Positions 17,554 to 24,591 of a stretch of DNA of 64,000 nucleotides are shown here, in pieces. Location: positions 62,001 to 126,000 of the forward strand of contig NZ_JAILWA010000001.1 of assembly GCF_025699255.1 (NCBI RefSeq), given 5' to 3'. A program made the translations under genes and the position numbers. How positions within the stretch are numbered: the stretch's first letter is position 1; each line of letters opens with the position of its first letter. The notes below the pieces were generated by a model that did no database searches, was not told where the DNA came from, and saw nothing but the letters and a program-made list of their open reading frames with translations. This stretch comes from Nitrosopumilus sp. (GTDB lineage: Archaea; Thermoproteota; Nitrososphaeria; Nitrososphaerales; Nitrosopumilaceae).

Positions 17554-18129
17554 ATGGCATATTCTAAAAAACCTCTTGTCGGCATCATCATGGGATCTAG
17601 TTCAGATACTAGGATAATGCAAGGGGCTGCAGAAATTCTAGATCAATTTAAAATTAAACATGAAGATCAAATTGTATCTGCACATAGAACTCCTGCACGA
17701 TTAGCAGAATATGCAAAACATGCTGAAAAAATGGGGTTTAAAATAATTATTGCAGGAGCTGGTGGTGCTGCTCATTTACCTGGAATGATTGCATCTCATA
17801 CAATAATTCCTGTTATCGGAGTTCCCATTCTGGTTTACAACGACAAACATCCAAAAAAATCAGATACTACAAAATTTTCTGCTTTTGGAGGTTTAGATTC
17901 ATTACTATCAATTACAGAAATGCCTTCAGGATCACCGGTAGTTGCAGTAGGAGTAAACAAAGCAGGAAATGCAGGAATTTATGCAATGAAAATACTTGCA
18001 AATGAATTTCCAGATTTGAAAAATAAACTCAAACAACATAAATCAAATCAACATAATTCAGTTATGAAAGAATCCGATCAATTAAAAAAACAAGGATTGT
18101 CAAAATTTGCCAAGAAAAAATTCAAGTAA
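17554..18129 (+). CDS. purE: N5-CAIR mutase
   Basis: 191 residues. Class I PurE motifs: GIIMGSSSDTRIMQGAAEIL, SAHRTPARLAEYA with the active-site His, and AGGAAHLPGMIASHT. It converts N5-CAIR to CAIR in purine synthesis, pairing with PurK next door. A basic tail of about 30 residues (KQHKSNQHNSVMKES) extends beyond the usual end of the family. A TATA-like TTATAATCG at 17511-17519 lies about 40 bases before the ATG. Its 3' end overlaps the convergent ilvA by 8 bases. Confidence 0.95.
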   Translation: MAYSKKPLVGIIMGSSSDTRIMQGAAEILDQFKIKHEDQIVSAHRTPARLAEYAKHAEKMGFKIIIAGAGGAAHLPGMIASHTIIPVIGVPILVYNDKHPKKSDTTKFSAFGGLDSLLSITEMPSGSPVVAVGVNKAGNAGIYAMKILANEFPDLKNKLKQHKSNQHNSVMKESDQLKKQGLSKFAKKKFK

Positions 18130-19330
18130 GTAATGTAAACTGAATATTTTTCTTTTTCAACGCATCAATTAGTAATTGAGCTTGGTCTTTTCCTTGAGTT
18201 TCTAAACTTAGTGTAACGCCCGCGGAACCTGCATTGATTTCAGAGCTTAATCTATCATGTACCACTTCTACAATATTGGCATTGGCCAAAGTAATTTCAT
18301 CGACAATTTCTTTGAATGCTCCAGGTCTATCAGGTAATAAAATAGATAATTTAAGTAATCTTCCCATTGCTGCAAGTCCTTTATCTACAATTTGTCCCAA
18401 AAGATACATGTCTACATTTCCTCCTGCCAAAATAGCTACGACCTTTTTTCCTATGGCCGGTTTTTTAGATATCAAATATGCTAAACTTGAAGCTCCCGCT
18501 GGCTCAACAACAAATTTCATTCTTTCCATCAATAGAAACATGGCCTTGGTAATTTCAACATCATCTACTAAGACAATTTCGTCAATTAGTTCTTTGATTA
18601 TCGTGTATGTTAACTGACCAGGAACTTTTACAGATATACCATCAGCTATAGTTCTTTCGCCTCCACTAGATGTGATAGAGCCTTGTTTTATTGAATCATA
18701 CATTGCGGGAAATGATTTTGATTGAACACCAATAATTCTAATTTGAGGATTTTTTGTTTTTATTGCAATCAAAGTACCTGCTGCCAATCCTCCTCCTCCT
18801 ATTGGAAGATATATCTCGTCCACATCTGGCAGATCATCCAAAATTTCTAATCCTATAACTCCTTGTGCTGCAATTATCTGTGGATCATCAAATGCATGTA
18901 TCATAGTTGCACCAGTATCTTTTGCTATTTGTTTAGCTTTAGATGATGATTCATCATAATTTACTCCCTCTAAGATTACATTAGCTCCATAACCTCTAGT
19001 AGCAGCAACTTTTGCAGGAGAGGCATTTTTTGGCATCACTATAGTACATGGAATTTTTTCTAAGGAGGATGCAAATGCAACACCTTGAGCATGGTTACCT
19101 GCAGATGCAGCTACCACACCTCTTTTTTTTTCTTCATCGGACAAAGATTTTATTTTAAAATAAGCTCCACGAATTTTAAACGAACCTGTTTTTTGTCTAA
19201 ATTCAGCTTTTAGATAAATGTCTGAGCCAGTAATTTCACTGAATATTGGAGATTGTATCAAAGGTGTTTTTTTTATTTGATTTCCTCTAAGTGTATTAGC
19301 TGCCAGTACATCATCATACGTAGGGTTCAT
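18122..19330 (-). CDS. ilvA: Threonine dehydratase (threonine ammonia-lyase)
   Basis: 402 residues. Fold II PLP enzyme with the lysine motif KTGSFKIRGAY near residue 50, AASAGNHAQGVAFA, and GGGGLAAGT; a C-terminal ACT-like domain (about 330-402, LSILLPDRPGAFKEIVDEIT) would allow feedback control. It deaminates threonine to 2-oxobutyrate, the first step to isoleucine. A TATA-like GTATTTTA at 19353-19360 (read on the complement) is about 27 bases before the ATG with no ribosome site, as in leaderless genes. Confidence 0.93.
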   Translation of the reverse strand: MNPTYDDVLAANTLRGNQIKKTPLIQSPIFSEITGSDIYLKAEFRQKTGSFKIRGAYFKIKSLSDEEKKRGVVAASAGNHAQGVAFASSLEKIPCTIVMPKNASPAKVAATRGYGANVILEGVNYDESSSKAKQIAKDTGATMIHAFDDPQIIAAQGVIGLEILDDLPDVDEIYLPIGGGGLAAGTLIAIKTKNPQIRIIGVQSKSFPAMYDSIKQGSITSSGGERTIADGISVKVPGQLTYTIIKELIDEIVLVDDVEITKAMFLLMERMKFVVEPAGASSLAYLISKKPAIGKKVVAILAGGNVDMYLLGQIVDKGLAAMGRLLKLSILLPDRPGAFKEIVDEITLANANIVEVVHDRLSSEINAGSAGVTLSLETQGKDQAQLLIDALKKKNIQFTLLT

Positions 19331-19513
19331 TGGAAATGTTGCTATTGATTCCGTGTATTTTACTTCTTCTACAGAAAAGTTACATCTTTTGTCAAATTTT
19401 ATGCGTAAAATTTGAGGAATGCCTAAATAGTTTAAAATTCTCGTTCAAATTATACCCAGGACCGGTTCTCCCCTTTGAGAGAATATCTCATTTACCGGTT
19501 CCTTGGTTTATTG
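19331..19513. other. Intergenic stretch with ACCGGT repeats
   Basis: The right part holds a GC-richer pocket. GACCGGTTC near 19459 and TACCGGTTC near 19492 are near-direct copies about 35 bases apart, each with the palindromic core ACCGGT. Between them lies the imperfect inverted repeat GAGAGAATATCTC. No tRNA fold and no reading frame fit. The ilvA promoter is at the left end. It could be an operator or a short structured RNA; unproven. Confidence 0.3.
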
Positions 19514-20353
19514 TTACGATTGAATAATTTTTTCAAGATCAGATAAATAGTTTAAAATATTTTCTTTAACAGAAGCAGACATCTTTCTCGGATCAAATAC
19601 TCCTTCACGAGTTTCGTTTTTAACAAATTCTAAATCTAATGTTAACAAACATCCTTCTTCTCCTCCTACTAATTTTGGGTCATCAATTAATACTGGAGAT
19701 GTTTGATATGTTTCAATCAAAAGAGAGTCAAGTTCCGAAAATAATCTAGTCTTTTTTTCAGATAATTCTTGAAAATCTACTCCCACATCTTTTTGAATTT
19801 CTGCAAAGACTTTTTCCCTAAATTCATCATTCTCATAAAATATCTCAAATAATTTTTGATGGTCAAAATCTTTGTAACCCATCTCTTTGAGTTTATTTAA
19901 TACCAGTTGGTCACTGTTATCAGAGAGTTGTTCTTGTTCGTGTTTTGTCAAATCAACAATTTCAGATAATTCTTTTTGACAATCAATGACTCGTTGATCT
20001 GGTTTGTAATACAACAAAACATGAAATTGTATAGACAGGTGTCCTGAGATTAAATAATTTCCTTCTTTAATCTCAAATTTTGTGAAAATTCTTCGAATAT
20101 CTTGATTATTTGTAATTGAAACATCTTGCAAGGACCAATCAGTTAGAGAATCATTAATTTTTTGGAAATAGTCAGATACTAATTTTGGATCAAATGTAGT
20201 TTGCTCAGTGACCGTAGAATCCCCAAGCATTACTTTAAGAGAGGTTGTTTTTGTTAATTCGATAATTTTTGTATGAAAAGATTTTTGAAGTGATTCATTT
20301 TTTCTGTTTAGCAATTGAATGAATTCATTAGAAGATCTTGAACCTAATCTCAC
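19514..20353 (-). CDS. Hypothetical soluble protein
   Basis: 279 residues, unrecognised. Mixed alpha/beta sequence with no Cys, signal peptide or membrane span; segments such as QDVSITNNQDIRRIFTKFEI and HLSIQFHVLLYYKPDQRV look like a beta sheet, and the middle is acidic and helical. Single gene, divergent from the zinc-ribbon/cyclase pair. Function unknown. Confidence 0.75.
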   Translation of the reverse strand: MRLGSRSSNEFIQLLNRKNESLQKSFHTKIIELTKTTSLKVMLGDSTVTEQTTFDPKLVSDYFQKINDSLTDWSLQDVSITNNQDIRRIFTKFEIKEGNYLISGHLSIQFHVLLYYKPDQRVIDCQKELSEIVDLTKHEQEQLSDNSDQLVLNKLKEMGYKDFDHQKLFEIFYENDEFREKVFAEIQKDVGVDFQELSEKKTRLFSELDSLLIETYQTSPVLIDDPKLVGGEEGCLLTLDLEFVKNETREGVFDPRKMSASVKENILNYLSDLEKIIQS

Positions 20354-20411
20354 AAAAAATATCGATAAGATCCACTCCTTAAACCTTCATGATTAAATCT
20401 AAATAGATTGT

Positions 20412-20549
20412 ATGAGCATTATTAGTATGAGTGCTGAAAAAAACACCTGTTTTTATTGTAAAGTAGTCATAACCGAGTATTACCATGAGGGATACAGGGG
20501 AAATAGAGGAAAATGCCCCCAATGCGGCGTGGATTTTCCCCTAGAATAA
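20412..20549 (+). CDS. Zinc-ribbon mini-protein upstream of cyclase
   Basis: Found by hand: ATG 20412 (or in-frame ATG 20427), TAA 20547-20549, 45 or 40 residues. CFYC and CPQCG pairs 19 residues apart give one zinc ribbon; KCPQCGVDFPLE at the end is typical. It is 12 bases before the nucleotide cyclase ATG and so probably in the same message. Confidence 0.6.
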   Translation: MSIISMSAEKNTCFYCKVVITEYYHEGYRGNRGKCPQCGVDFPLE

Positions 20550-20561
20550 GAGGTAATTGAT

Positions 20562-21365
20562 ATGGCTGATGAAAAAACTGAATCAACTCCAAAATCTGAA
20601 AAAACAGATCAAGGTAATAGTGTTGTAGATATGCTGCTCAGCAAGAATCAACAACAAACATTAGATTCGGAAACAATGATTTTAGAAACTCAAAAACGTG
20701 TTTGGGCTGCTTTGAAAAAAGGTTATGAATATAGTGGATTAATTGACGAGTCTGACGCGTTTTTGAGAAAAAATGTTTTCTCTAAATTAGACATGGTTGT
20801 CCTTTATGTGGATCTAGTTGGTTCTACCACGATGACATTAGAAATGCCTGCAGAGAAAATTGCAATTATTGTAAGTTCATTTTCTCAAGAAATGGCAGCA
20901 GTGGTAAGACAACATCATGGATATGTTTTAAAATTTGTAGGAGATGCAGTAATTGGATATTTTGTAGGAGATGGAAATAGTTTGCTTGCAGCAGATAATG
21001 CTGTAAACTGTGCAAAATCTATGATTTCAGTAATTCAAAAAGGAATCAATCCAATCCTTAATCAATATGATTATCCTGATTTAATGGTAAAAGTAGGATT
21101 AGATTTTGGACAAAATATTGTTGTAAGGTATGGTTCAGATGTTGAAAATTCTCACGTGGATTTGATGGGTCCAGCTATGAATATTGCAGCTAAAATACAA
21201 AACATGGCAAAGCCAAATCAAATTTTAATTGGAAATGATGTTTATCAAAGATTACATCCAAGCTCAAAAAAAGAATTTGTTAAAATAATTTGGAAAAAAG
21301 ATGAATGGAAATATAGATCTAGAACAACAGGCGAAGTATACAGTGTTTATGAATTTAAGGGATAA
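20562..21365 (+). CDS. Class III adenylate/guanylate cyclase
   Basis: 267 residues. After a disordered 50-residue N-terminus the class III catalytic domain begins with VVLYVDLVGSTTMTLEMPAE (first metal Asp), continues with GYVLKFVGDAVIGYF (second metal Asp) and VGLDFGQNIVV, and closes with MNIAAKIQNMAKPNQILIGN. The domain makes cAMP or cGMP from ATP or GTP; specificity cannot be read safely. No membrane span, HAMP or sensor domain. GAGGT at 20550-20554, 7 bases before the ATG, is a plausible ribosome site. Confidence 0.88.
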   Translation: MADEKTESTPKSEKTDQGNSVVDMLLSKNQQQTLDSETMILETQKRVWAALKKGYEYSGLIDESDAFLRKNVFSKLDMVVLYVDLVGSTTMTLEMPAEKIAIIVSSFSQEMAAVVRQHHGYVLKFVGDAVIGYFVGDGNSLLAADNAVNCAKSMISVIQKGINPILNQYDYPDLMVKVGLDFGQNIVVRYGSDVENSHVDLMGPAMNIAAKIQNMAKPNQILIGNDVYQRLHPSSKKEFVKIIWKKDEWKYRSRTTGEVYSVYEFKG

Positions 21366-21379
21366 TTTTTATGATATAA

Positions 21380-21526
21380 TTAAATTGTAAATTTATCAGG
21401 ACATTCTACGTGTTCATAGTGATGTTCGGTGAATTTTTCCTGAACAACATAAATCACAATTTTGTGTAAATCTTTTTCTTGAATCTCTTTTTTACATTTT
21501 AGGCAAGATTTTTTCGAGTTGTCCAT
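21380..21526 (-). CDS. 48-residue CxxC mini-protein
   Basis: Found by hand: ATG 21524-21526, TAA 21380-21382. CLKC near the start, a beta-like middle (KIVIYVVQEKFTEHHYEH) with His pair, and one more Cys (VECPDKF), so a Cys3/His metal site is possible. Convergent with the cyclase gene. A TATA-like CTTATAGA about 30 bases upstream (complement of 21553-21560) suggests leaderless expression. Confidence 0.55.
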   Translation of the reverse strand: MDNSKKSCLKCKKEIQEKDLHKIVIYVVQEKFTEHHYEHVECPDKFTI

Positions 21527-21532
21527 GTGTAA

Positions 21533-21585
21533 CTGCGATCAAAATTAGGAATCTATAAGGATCTGCGATCAGCTCAAGTTGAGCT
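21533..21585. promoter_or_regulatory. Divergent promoter region with palindrome
   Basis: Between the divergent starts at 21526 and 21664. CTGCGATCA occurs at 21533-21541 and again at 21563-21571, 30 bases apart, bracketing the TATA-like element of the leftward gene. Immediately after the second copy comes the perfect inverted repeat AGCTCAAGTTGAGCT (21571-21585, 7-base arms around one base). The layout fits a regulator binding between two promoters; the regulator is unknown. Confidence 0.4.
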
Positions 21586-21663
21586 AAAATGCCTGAAAAT
21601 TAACTAAATAGTATATCAAACGACTAAAGCAAGCCACAAATATAGCAAATATCGACCAATATT

Positions 21664-22035
21664 ATGGATAATATGGTAACGAATCATTTACGTGATTTGT
21701 ATGGATTAAATCCAAACATACCACATTTAGCATTTCAGTTCCCAAGAATTCCACCAGGAATTTCAAATCCAATGTTCAAAAATCATGAAAATCCAATGAA
21801 AGAACAATTCTTACGAAATGCTGAGACAATTAATCAAAAATTACAAGGGTTCCAACAAATGTATCAGCAATATGCAGCAGGATTATTAACCATGAATTCT
21901 ACAGTAATTCCACCAGGACATCCTGCATACACAAGACAAAATTCAATTGAAACTCTACAAACAGAAAATGATAAACTGATAAAAGAAAACTTGGAATTAA
22001 AGAAAAAATTAGAAAAAGAATCAAATTCAAAATAA
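21664..22035 (+). CDS. Hypothetical protein with C-terminal coiled coil
   Basis: 123 residues. The N-terminus is Pro/Asn/Phe rich (PHLAFQFPRIPPGISNPMFK), the middle Gln-rich and the end a clear coiled coil (LQTENDKLIKENLELKKKLE). Unrecognised. A TATA-like AAATATAG at 21638-21645 about 25 bases before the ATG fits a leaderless start. Confidence 0.65.
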   Translation: MDNMVTNHLRDLYGLNPNIPHLAFQFPRIPPGISNPMFKNHENPMKEQFLRNAETINQKLQGFQQMYQQYAAGLLTMNSTVIPPGHPAYTRQNSIETLQTENDKLIKENLELKKKLEKESNSK

Positions 22036-22098
22036 TATCATAGTTCTAAGAATTGCAATCAGTCAATATCCTTATTAATTTCAAAAATTAGTTTGATT

Positions 22099-22485
22099 AT
22101 GGTAAAAACTCCTGCAGAGAAATGGAAAGATACAGTTGTAAAATATAGAAAACAATGTCAAAAAATTTTAGAGATTTCAAATAACATAAGATATGCAGGG
22201 GTGGTAAATCCATATGGAAGAACATTAACAGGAATGATCAAACCAAATCTAAAACCTCTTTTACAGTCAGAAGATTTTAAAAATGAATTATTTGTAATAT
22301 CGACATTAATTTCATTGAGAAAAAACTCTGTTGGTACAATTGGCAAATTAGAACATGTTGTTTTAGAACACCAAAAAATTACAATTGTGATTTTACAAAA
22401 AAATAATGTTACATATTACGTTTCTATCAATAGAAAAGAAAAAGGCTTAGAGAAGATTATTTCTTCTATAAAGAAAACAATCTAA
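22099..22485 (+). CDS. Small conserved-looking hypothetical protein
   Basis: 128 residues from ATG 22099 (an in-frame TTG at 22093 is less likely). Helix at the start (AEKWKDTVVKYRKQCQKILE), then alternating strands (KITIVILQKNNVTYYVSINR) and a final helix. The pattern, an N-terminal helix plus an antiparallel sheet, recalls roadblock/profilin-like folds, but I cannot assign it. Its stop overlaps the convergent VOC gene by 4 bases. Confidence 0.65.
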   Translation: MVKTPAEKWKDTVVKYRKQCQKILEISNNIRYAGVVNPYGRTLTGMIKPNLKPLLQSEDFKNELFVISTLISLRKNSVGTIGKLEHVVLEHQKITIVILQKNNVTYYVSINRKEKGLEKIISSIKKTI

Positions 22486-22895
22486 GCTGGTGTAAATCCT
22501 TGGTATCCGCCTGTTTGTTGATCTTTGTCATCAAAACTTGGTTCGAACAATGAAATAAGATAATCATCAGGATCTAAAATTACTGCATTTTTTCCTGCAT
22601 CTTTTTCAACTATATCACGATGAATTGTGACACCTTTTGTTCTTAATTCATCAACAGCAGATTGTAAATCTCCAACAAGAAATCCTATAGTAATTCCATT
22701 TTCAATAGAACTTCCAATATGTTGAGCTGTTAATGAAGCCGGATGTAAACTCAATAAAGCACCAGATGTACCCAAATCAACCCAAGATCTTCTCTGATTT
22801 TTAATAGGAAGACCTATGATTTCATGGTAAAATTGTAGGGATTTGTCAATGTCTTTAACAGCTAAAATAACATTGCCTACTTTTTTGATGTTCAC
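22482..22895 (-). CDS. VOC/glyoxalase-family protein
   Basis: 137 residues with two beta-alpha-beta-beta-beta halves. First half starts KVGNVILAVKDIDKSLQFYH and includes GLPIKNQRRSWVDLG; second half has TIGFLVGDLQSAVDELRTKG, then DPDDYLISLFEP with a C-terminal metal-ligand Glu. Similar proteins are glyoxalases, dioxygenases or isomerases; substrate unknown. The usual first His ligand is not obvious (V at that position), so the metal site may differ from glyoxalase I. Confidence 0.8.
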   Translation of the reverse strand: MNIKKVGNVILAVKDIDKSLQFYHEIIGLPIKNQRRSWVDLGTSGALLSLHPASLTAQHIGSSIENGITIGFLVGDLQSAVDELRTKGVTIHRDIVEKDAGKNAVILDPDDYLISLFEPSFDDKDQQTGGYQGFTPA

Positions 22896-22931
22896 AGAGA
22901 TACTAGCTTTAAGTTCTTTAAATCCATTGCG

Positions 22932-23150
22932 TCATTGGACTTCAACCATTGTTTCAGTTCTTTCTACACCAGTAATTTTTTGGATTTGGTTTGCTACTTC
23001 TTTAATTTGTACTAATTCACTAACATCTATCACAGCAACGGCATCAAATTGTCCACTGGTAGGAAATGAATCAGAAACTGAAGGAATTTTTCTCAATCGG
23101 GCAGCGATTAGTTTTTTTGGAGATTTAACCAAAATTATTGCTCTTACCAT
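22932..23150 (-). CDS. Stand-alone Lrp/AsnC ligand-binding (RAM) domain
   Basis: 72 residues, the size of an isolated RAM domain: MVRAIILVKSPKKLIAARLR, GQFDAVAVIDVSELVQIKEV and a final strand RTETMVEVQ. It has no DNA-binding helix-turn-helix. Such proteins bind amino acids and oligomerise, alone or with full-length Lrp proteins. It overlaps the preceding RAM gene by 7 bases. Confidence 0.85.
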   Translation of the reverse strand: MVRAIILVKSPKKLIAARLRKIPSVSDSFPTSGQFDAVAVIDVSELVQIKEVANQIQKITGVERTETMVEVQ

Positions 23151-23383
23151 CCCATGTTGACCTCCACTTCAATCAAGGTTTCAGTAGTTACAATATCTTT
23201 AATTTTTTTAAAATCAATTACTATGTTGTTTATTTCATCAATATTGCCCTGTAAAAGAACACTAATGTCTGCTCGTCCTGTAACTACCATGATTTGTTTT
23301 ACAATTTTTCGCTTTTTCTTTAAAATTTCAACTACAGAATCTACTTTACCTGGTTTTACAGTAATTAGACATAATGCTCGCAT
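23144..23383 (-). CDS. Stand-alone Lrp/AsnC ligand-binding (RAM) domain
   Basis: 79 residues from ATG 23383 (an upstream TTG at 23398 is rejected because the family begins MRALCLITVKPGK). Strands and helices match the next gene: VTGRADISVLLQGNIDEINN and TTETLIEVEVNMGW. Second of two tandem, DNA-binding-less paralogues that overlap by 7 bases, so probably expressed together and possibly forming a mixed oligomer. Confidence 0.85.
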   Translation of the reverse strand: MRALCLITVKPGKVDSVVEILKKKRKIVKQIMVVTGRADISVLLQGNIDEINNIVIDFKKIKDIVTTETLIEVEVNMGW

Positions 23384-23419
23384 AAATAGTATATACAAGC
23401 ATATTGAATAAAGATTCCT

Positions 23420-23698
23420 CTAATCAAACGCTTCTTGAGATCGTGCTTCTTCTAGATATGCACGTCGTTCTTCATTGACTTTTTCTTGATCAATTTCAAT
23501 ATCATCATCAACTATAACAATACCCATATCACCAGAGGGTTCATCCTTAATTTTTTTAGTTTTAGCTTTACTTTTAGCTTTTGTGGTTTTCTTAGTAGTT
23601 GCTTTAGCTTTAGTTTTCTTAGTAGTTGCTTTAGCTTTAGTTTTCTTAGTAGTTGCTTTAGCTTTAGTTTTCTTAGTAGTTGCTTTTTTTTCAGCCAT
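23420..23698 (-). CDS. Lys/Ala/Thr-rich repeat protein
   Basis: 92 residues. The first half is a tandem repeat of the 9-residue unit AKATTKKTK, resembling histone H1 or bacterial HU-tail sequences; the second half is acidic (GIVIVDDDIEIDQEKV) and ends in a short helix. A strongly basic tail joined to an acidic module suggests DNA or RNA binding; that is inference. It is followed by the two RAM-domain genes on the same strand. Confidence 0.7.
   Translation of the reverse strand: MAEKKATTKKTKAKATTKKTKAKATTKKTKAKATTKKTTKAKSKAKTKKIKDEPSGDMGIVIVDDDIEIDQEKVNEERRAYLEEARSQEAFD
23587..23687 (-). repeat. 27-base tandem repeat in the Lys-rich gene
   Basis: Three perfect copies of a 27-base unit (23587-23613, 23614-23640, 23641-23667) and a partial fourth to about 23687. 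On the coding strand each copy encodes nine residues of the AKATTKKTK repeat. Perfect identity of the copies at DNA level suggests recent expansion and likely length variation between strains. Confidence 0.9.
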
Positions 23699-23852
23699 GA
23701 ATCTCGAAAAACAAGAGGTGGGGTAGTTTTTAAAGATTATGCAGATATTATTTAGAATATCATATCAAAATATTATCGATCTACTAGAACACTTAAGTCA
23801 AGATTGAACTAAACACGGACTTTATCATTTAACGATCTGAAGTCTTAACAGT

Positions 23853-23860
23853 GGAGGTGA
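23853..23860 (+). promoter_or_regulatory. Strong Shine-Dalgarno GGAGGTGA
   Basis: GGAGGTGA matches the archaeal anti-Shine-Dalgarno at full length, far stronger than at other genes here. Six bases after it comes ATA at 23867, the first codon of an open frame running to 24202. No ATG, GTG or TTG lies in that frame between the stop at 23858-23860 and 24017. Confidence 0.75.
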
Positions 23861-23866
23861 AAAGAA

Positions 23867-24202
23867 ATAGCAACATTAGCAGATTACCAAATTACAGGAA
23901 ATAGTGCATCATTAGCAAAAATAGGAGATCAATCATTTACAATAACATTTGTAGAAGATTCTGATTATTCTCAAGGAGACATAGTCACAAAAGGAGTAAA
24001 AATAACCACAAAAGAAATGTTTGAAGTGGATGGAAATCAGATAAACAAATTTCATACAACTCGTGTGGCAATAGTAAATAAATTCAAAAATGAAAAACTA
24101 CGAGAAGACATTAATCAAAAACACGTTCCATTAGGACCTGTAAAATGCATCTCAGAAAAAACAACATCTGGAAAAAATTTCTTTAATTTGATAGATGCAT
24201 AG
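23867..24202 (+). CDS. 111-residue hypothetical protein with apparent AUA start
   Basis: The frame is open from an in-frame TGA at 23858-23860 to TAG 24200-24202. A start at the only ATG (24017) would discard about 50 residues of good protein-like sequence (LADYQITGNSASLAKIGDQS, TFVEDSDYSQGDIVTKGVKI) and would lack any ribosome site. The perfect Shine-Dalgarno at 23853-23860 points instead to ATA 23867. The product is small, beta-rich and acidic/basic mixed (TTRVAIVNKFKNEKLREDIN), without membrane span or signal peptide. Not recognised. The strong ribosome site and the hairpin after the stop suggest a well expressed single gene. Alternatives: a sequencing error at the start, or initiation at another non-standard codon. 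Confidence 0.65.
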   Translation: MATLADYQITGNSASLAKIGDQSFTITFVEDSDYSQGDIVTKGVKITTKEMFEVDGNQINKFHTTRVAIVNKFKNEKLREDINQKHVPLGPVKCISEKTTSGKNFFNLIDA

Positions 24203-24218
24203 TAGAAGATATTTTAAA

Positions 24219-24259
24219 AAAAGGTTTTCCGCCTTTTCTTTATTTTATTAAAGAAAAGG
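24219..24259 (+). terminator. Hairpin(s) after the AUA-start gene
   Basis: A perfect inverted repeat with 10-base arms, CCTTTTCTTT (24232-24241) and AAAGAAAAGG (24250-24259), around an 8-base loop, 29 bases after the stop. A second, mutually exclusive pairing joins AAAAGG (24219-24224) to CCTTTT (24232-24237) and is followed by a T-rich run, the more terminator-like of the two. Confidence 0.5.
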
Positions 24260-24275
24260 GAATAAAATGAAAACC

Positions 24276-24357
24276 AAGTAGATTACAACAAATATCTACT
24301 TAATAGTATTGTAATTTTAAAAAATGACGATCTCTGGAAATTATTATTTTTTAAAAT
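24276..24357. other. Intergenic inverted repeats
   Basis: Two further inverted repeats lie in the 271-base gap before the tRNA. AAGTAGAT (24276-24283) pairs with ATCTACTT (24294-24301). ATTTTAAAAAAT (24314-24325) pairs with ATTTTTTAAAAT (24346-24357). No reading frame covers them. A/T richness makes the second partly expected by chance, but together they could be a folded RNA 3' region or a small RNA. Confidence 0.3.
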
Positions 24358-24473
24358 CATTACACTGTAGTAAAATGTATGAACTCAAAAACTTATCATT
24401 CTTTTATGCCATATTCTAGTAATTTTGATAGTATTTGTACGGTGCATATAGTAAGTGTAAATTTTAAAAACAG

Positions 24474-24547
24474 TGCCGCGGGCGGGATTTGAACGCGCGA
24501 CAGCCCGGTCTTCAGCCGAGTGCTCTCCCAGGCTGAGCTACCACGGC
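24474..24547 (-). tRNA. tRNA-Phe (anticodon GAA)
   Basis: Read on the complement from G1 at 24547. Acceptor GCCGTGG pairs with CCGCGGC, discriminator A at 24474, TA at positions 8-9, D arm GCTC..GAGC, anticodon stem CTCGG/CCGGG with loop CTGAAGA (anticodon GAA), and T loop TTCAAAT. No intron; CCA is not encoded. The T stem GCGCG/CCCGC contains one C-C mismatch at its second-from-loop pair. Confidence 0.95.
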
Positions 24548-24591
24548 ACTTAGAGAAAAAGGATTATGTTGAGGAATTAAAGTTTGTCTTT

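Noticed and set aside
18234-18617. Plus-strand frame opposite ilvA
   Set aside because: Low-complexity Ser/Thr/Ile product opposite a well conserved enzyme.
23587-23687. Tandem repeat considered as a CRISPR
   Set aside because: Copies are contiguous without spacers and translate to a 9-residue protein repeat.
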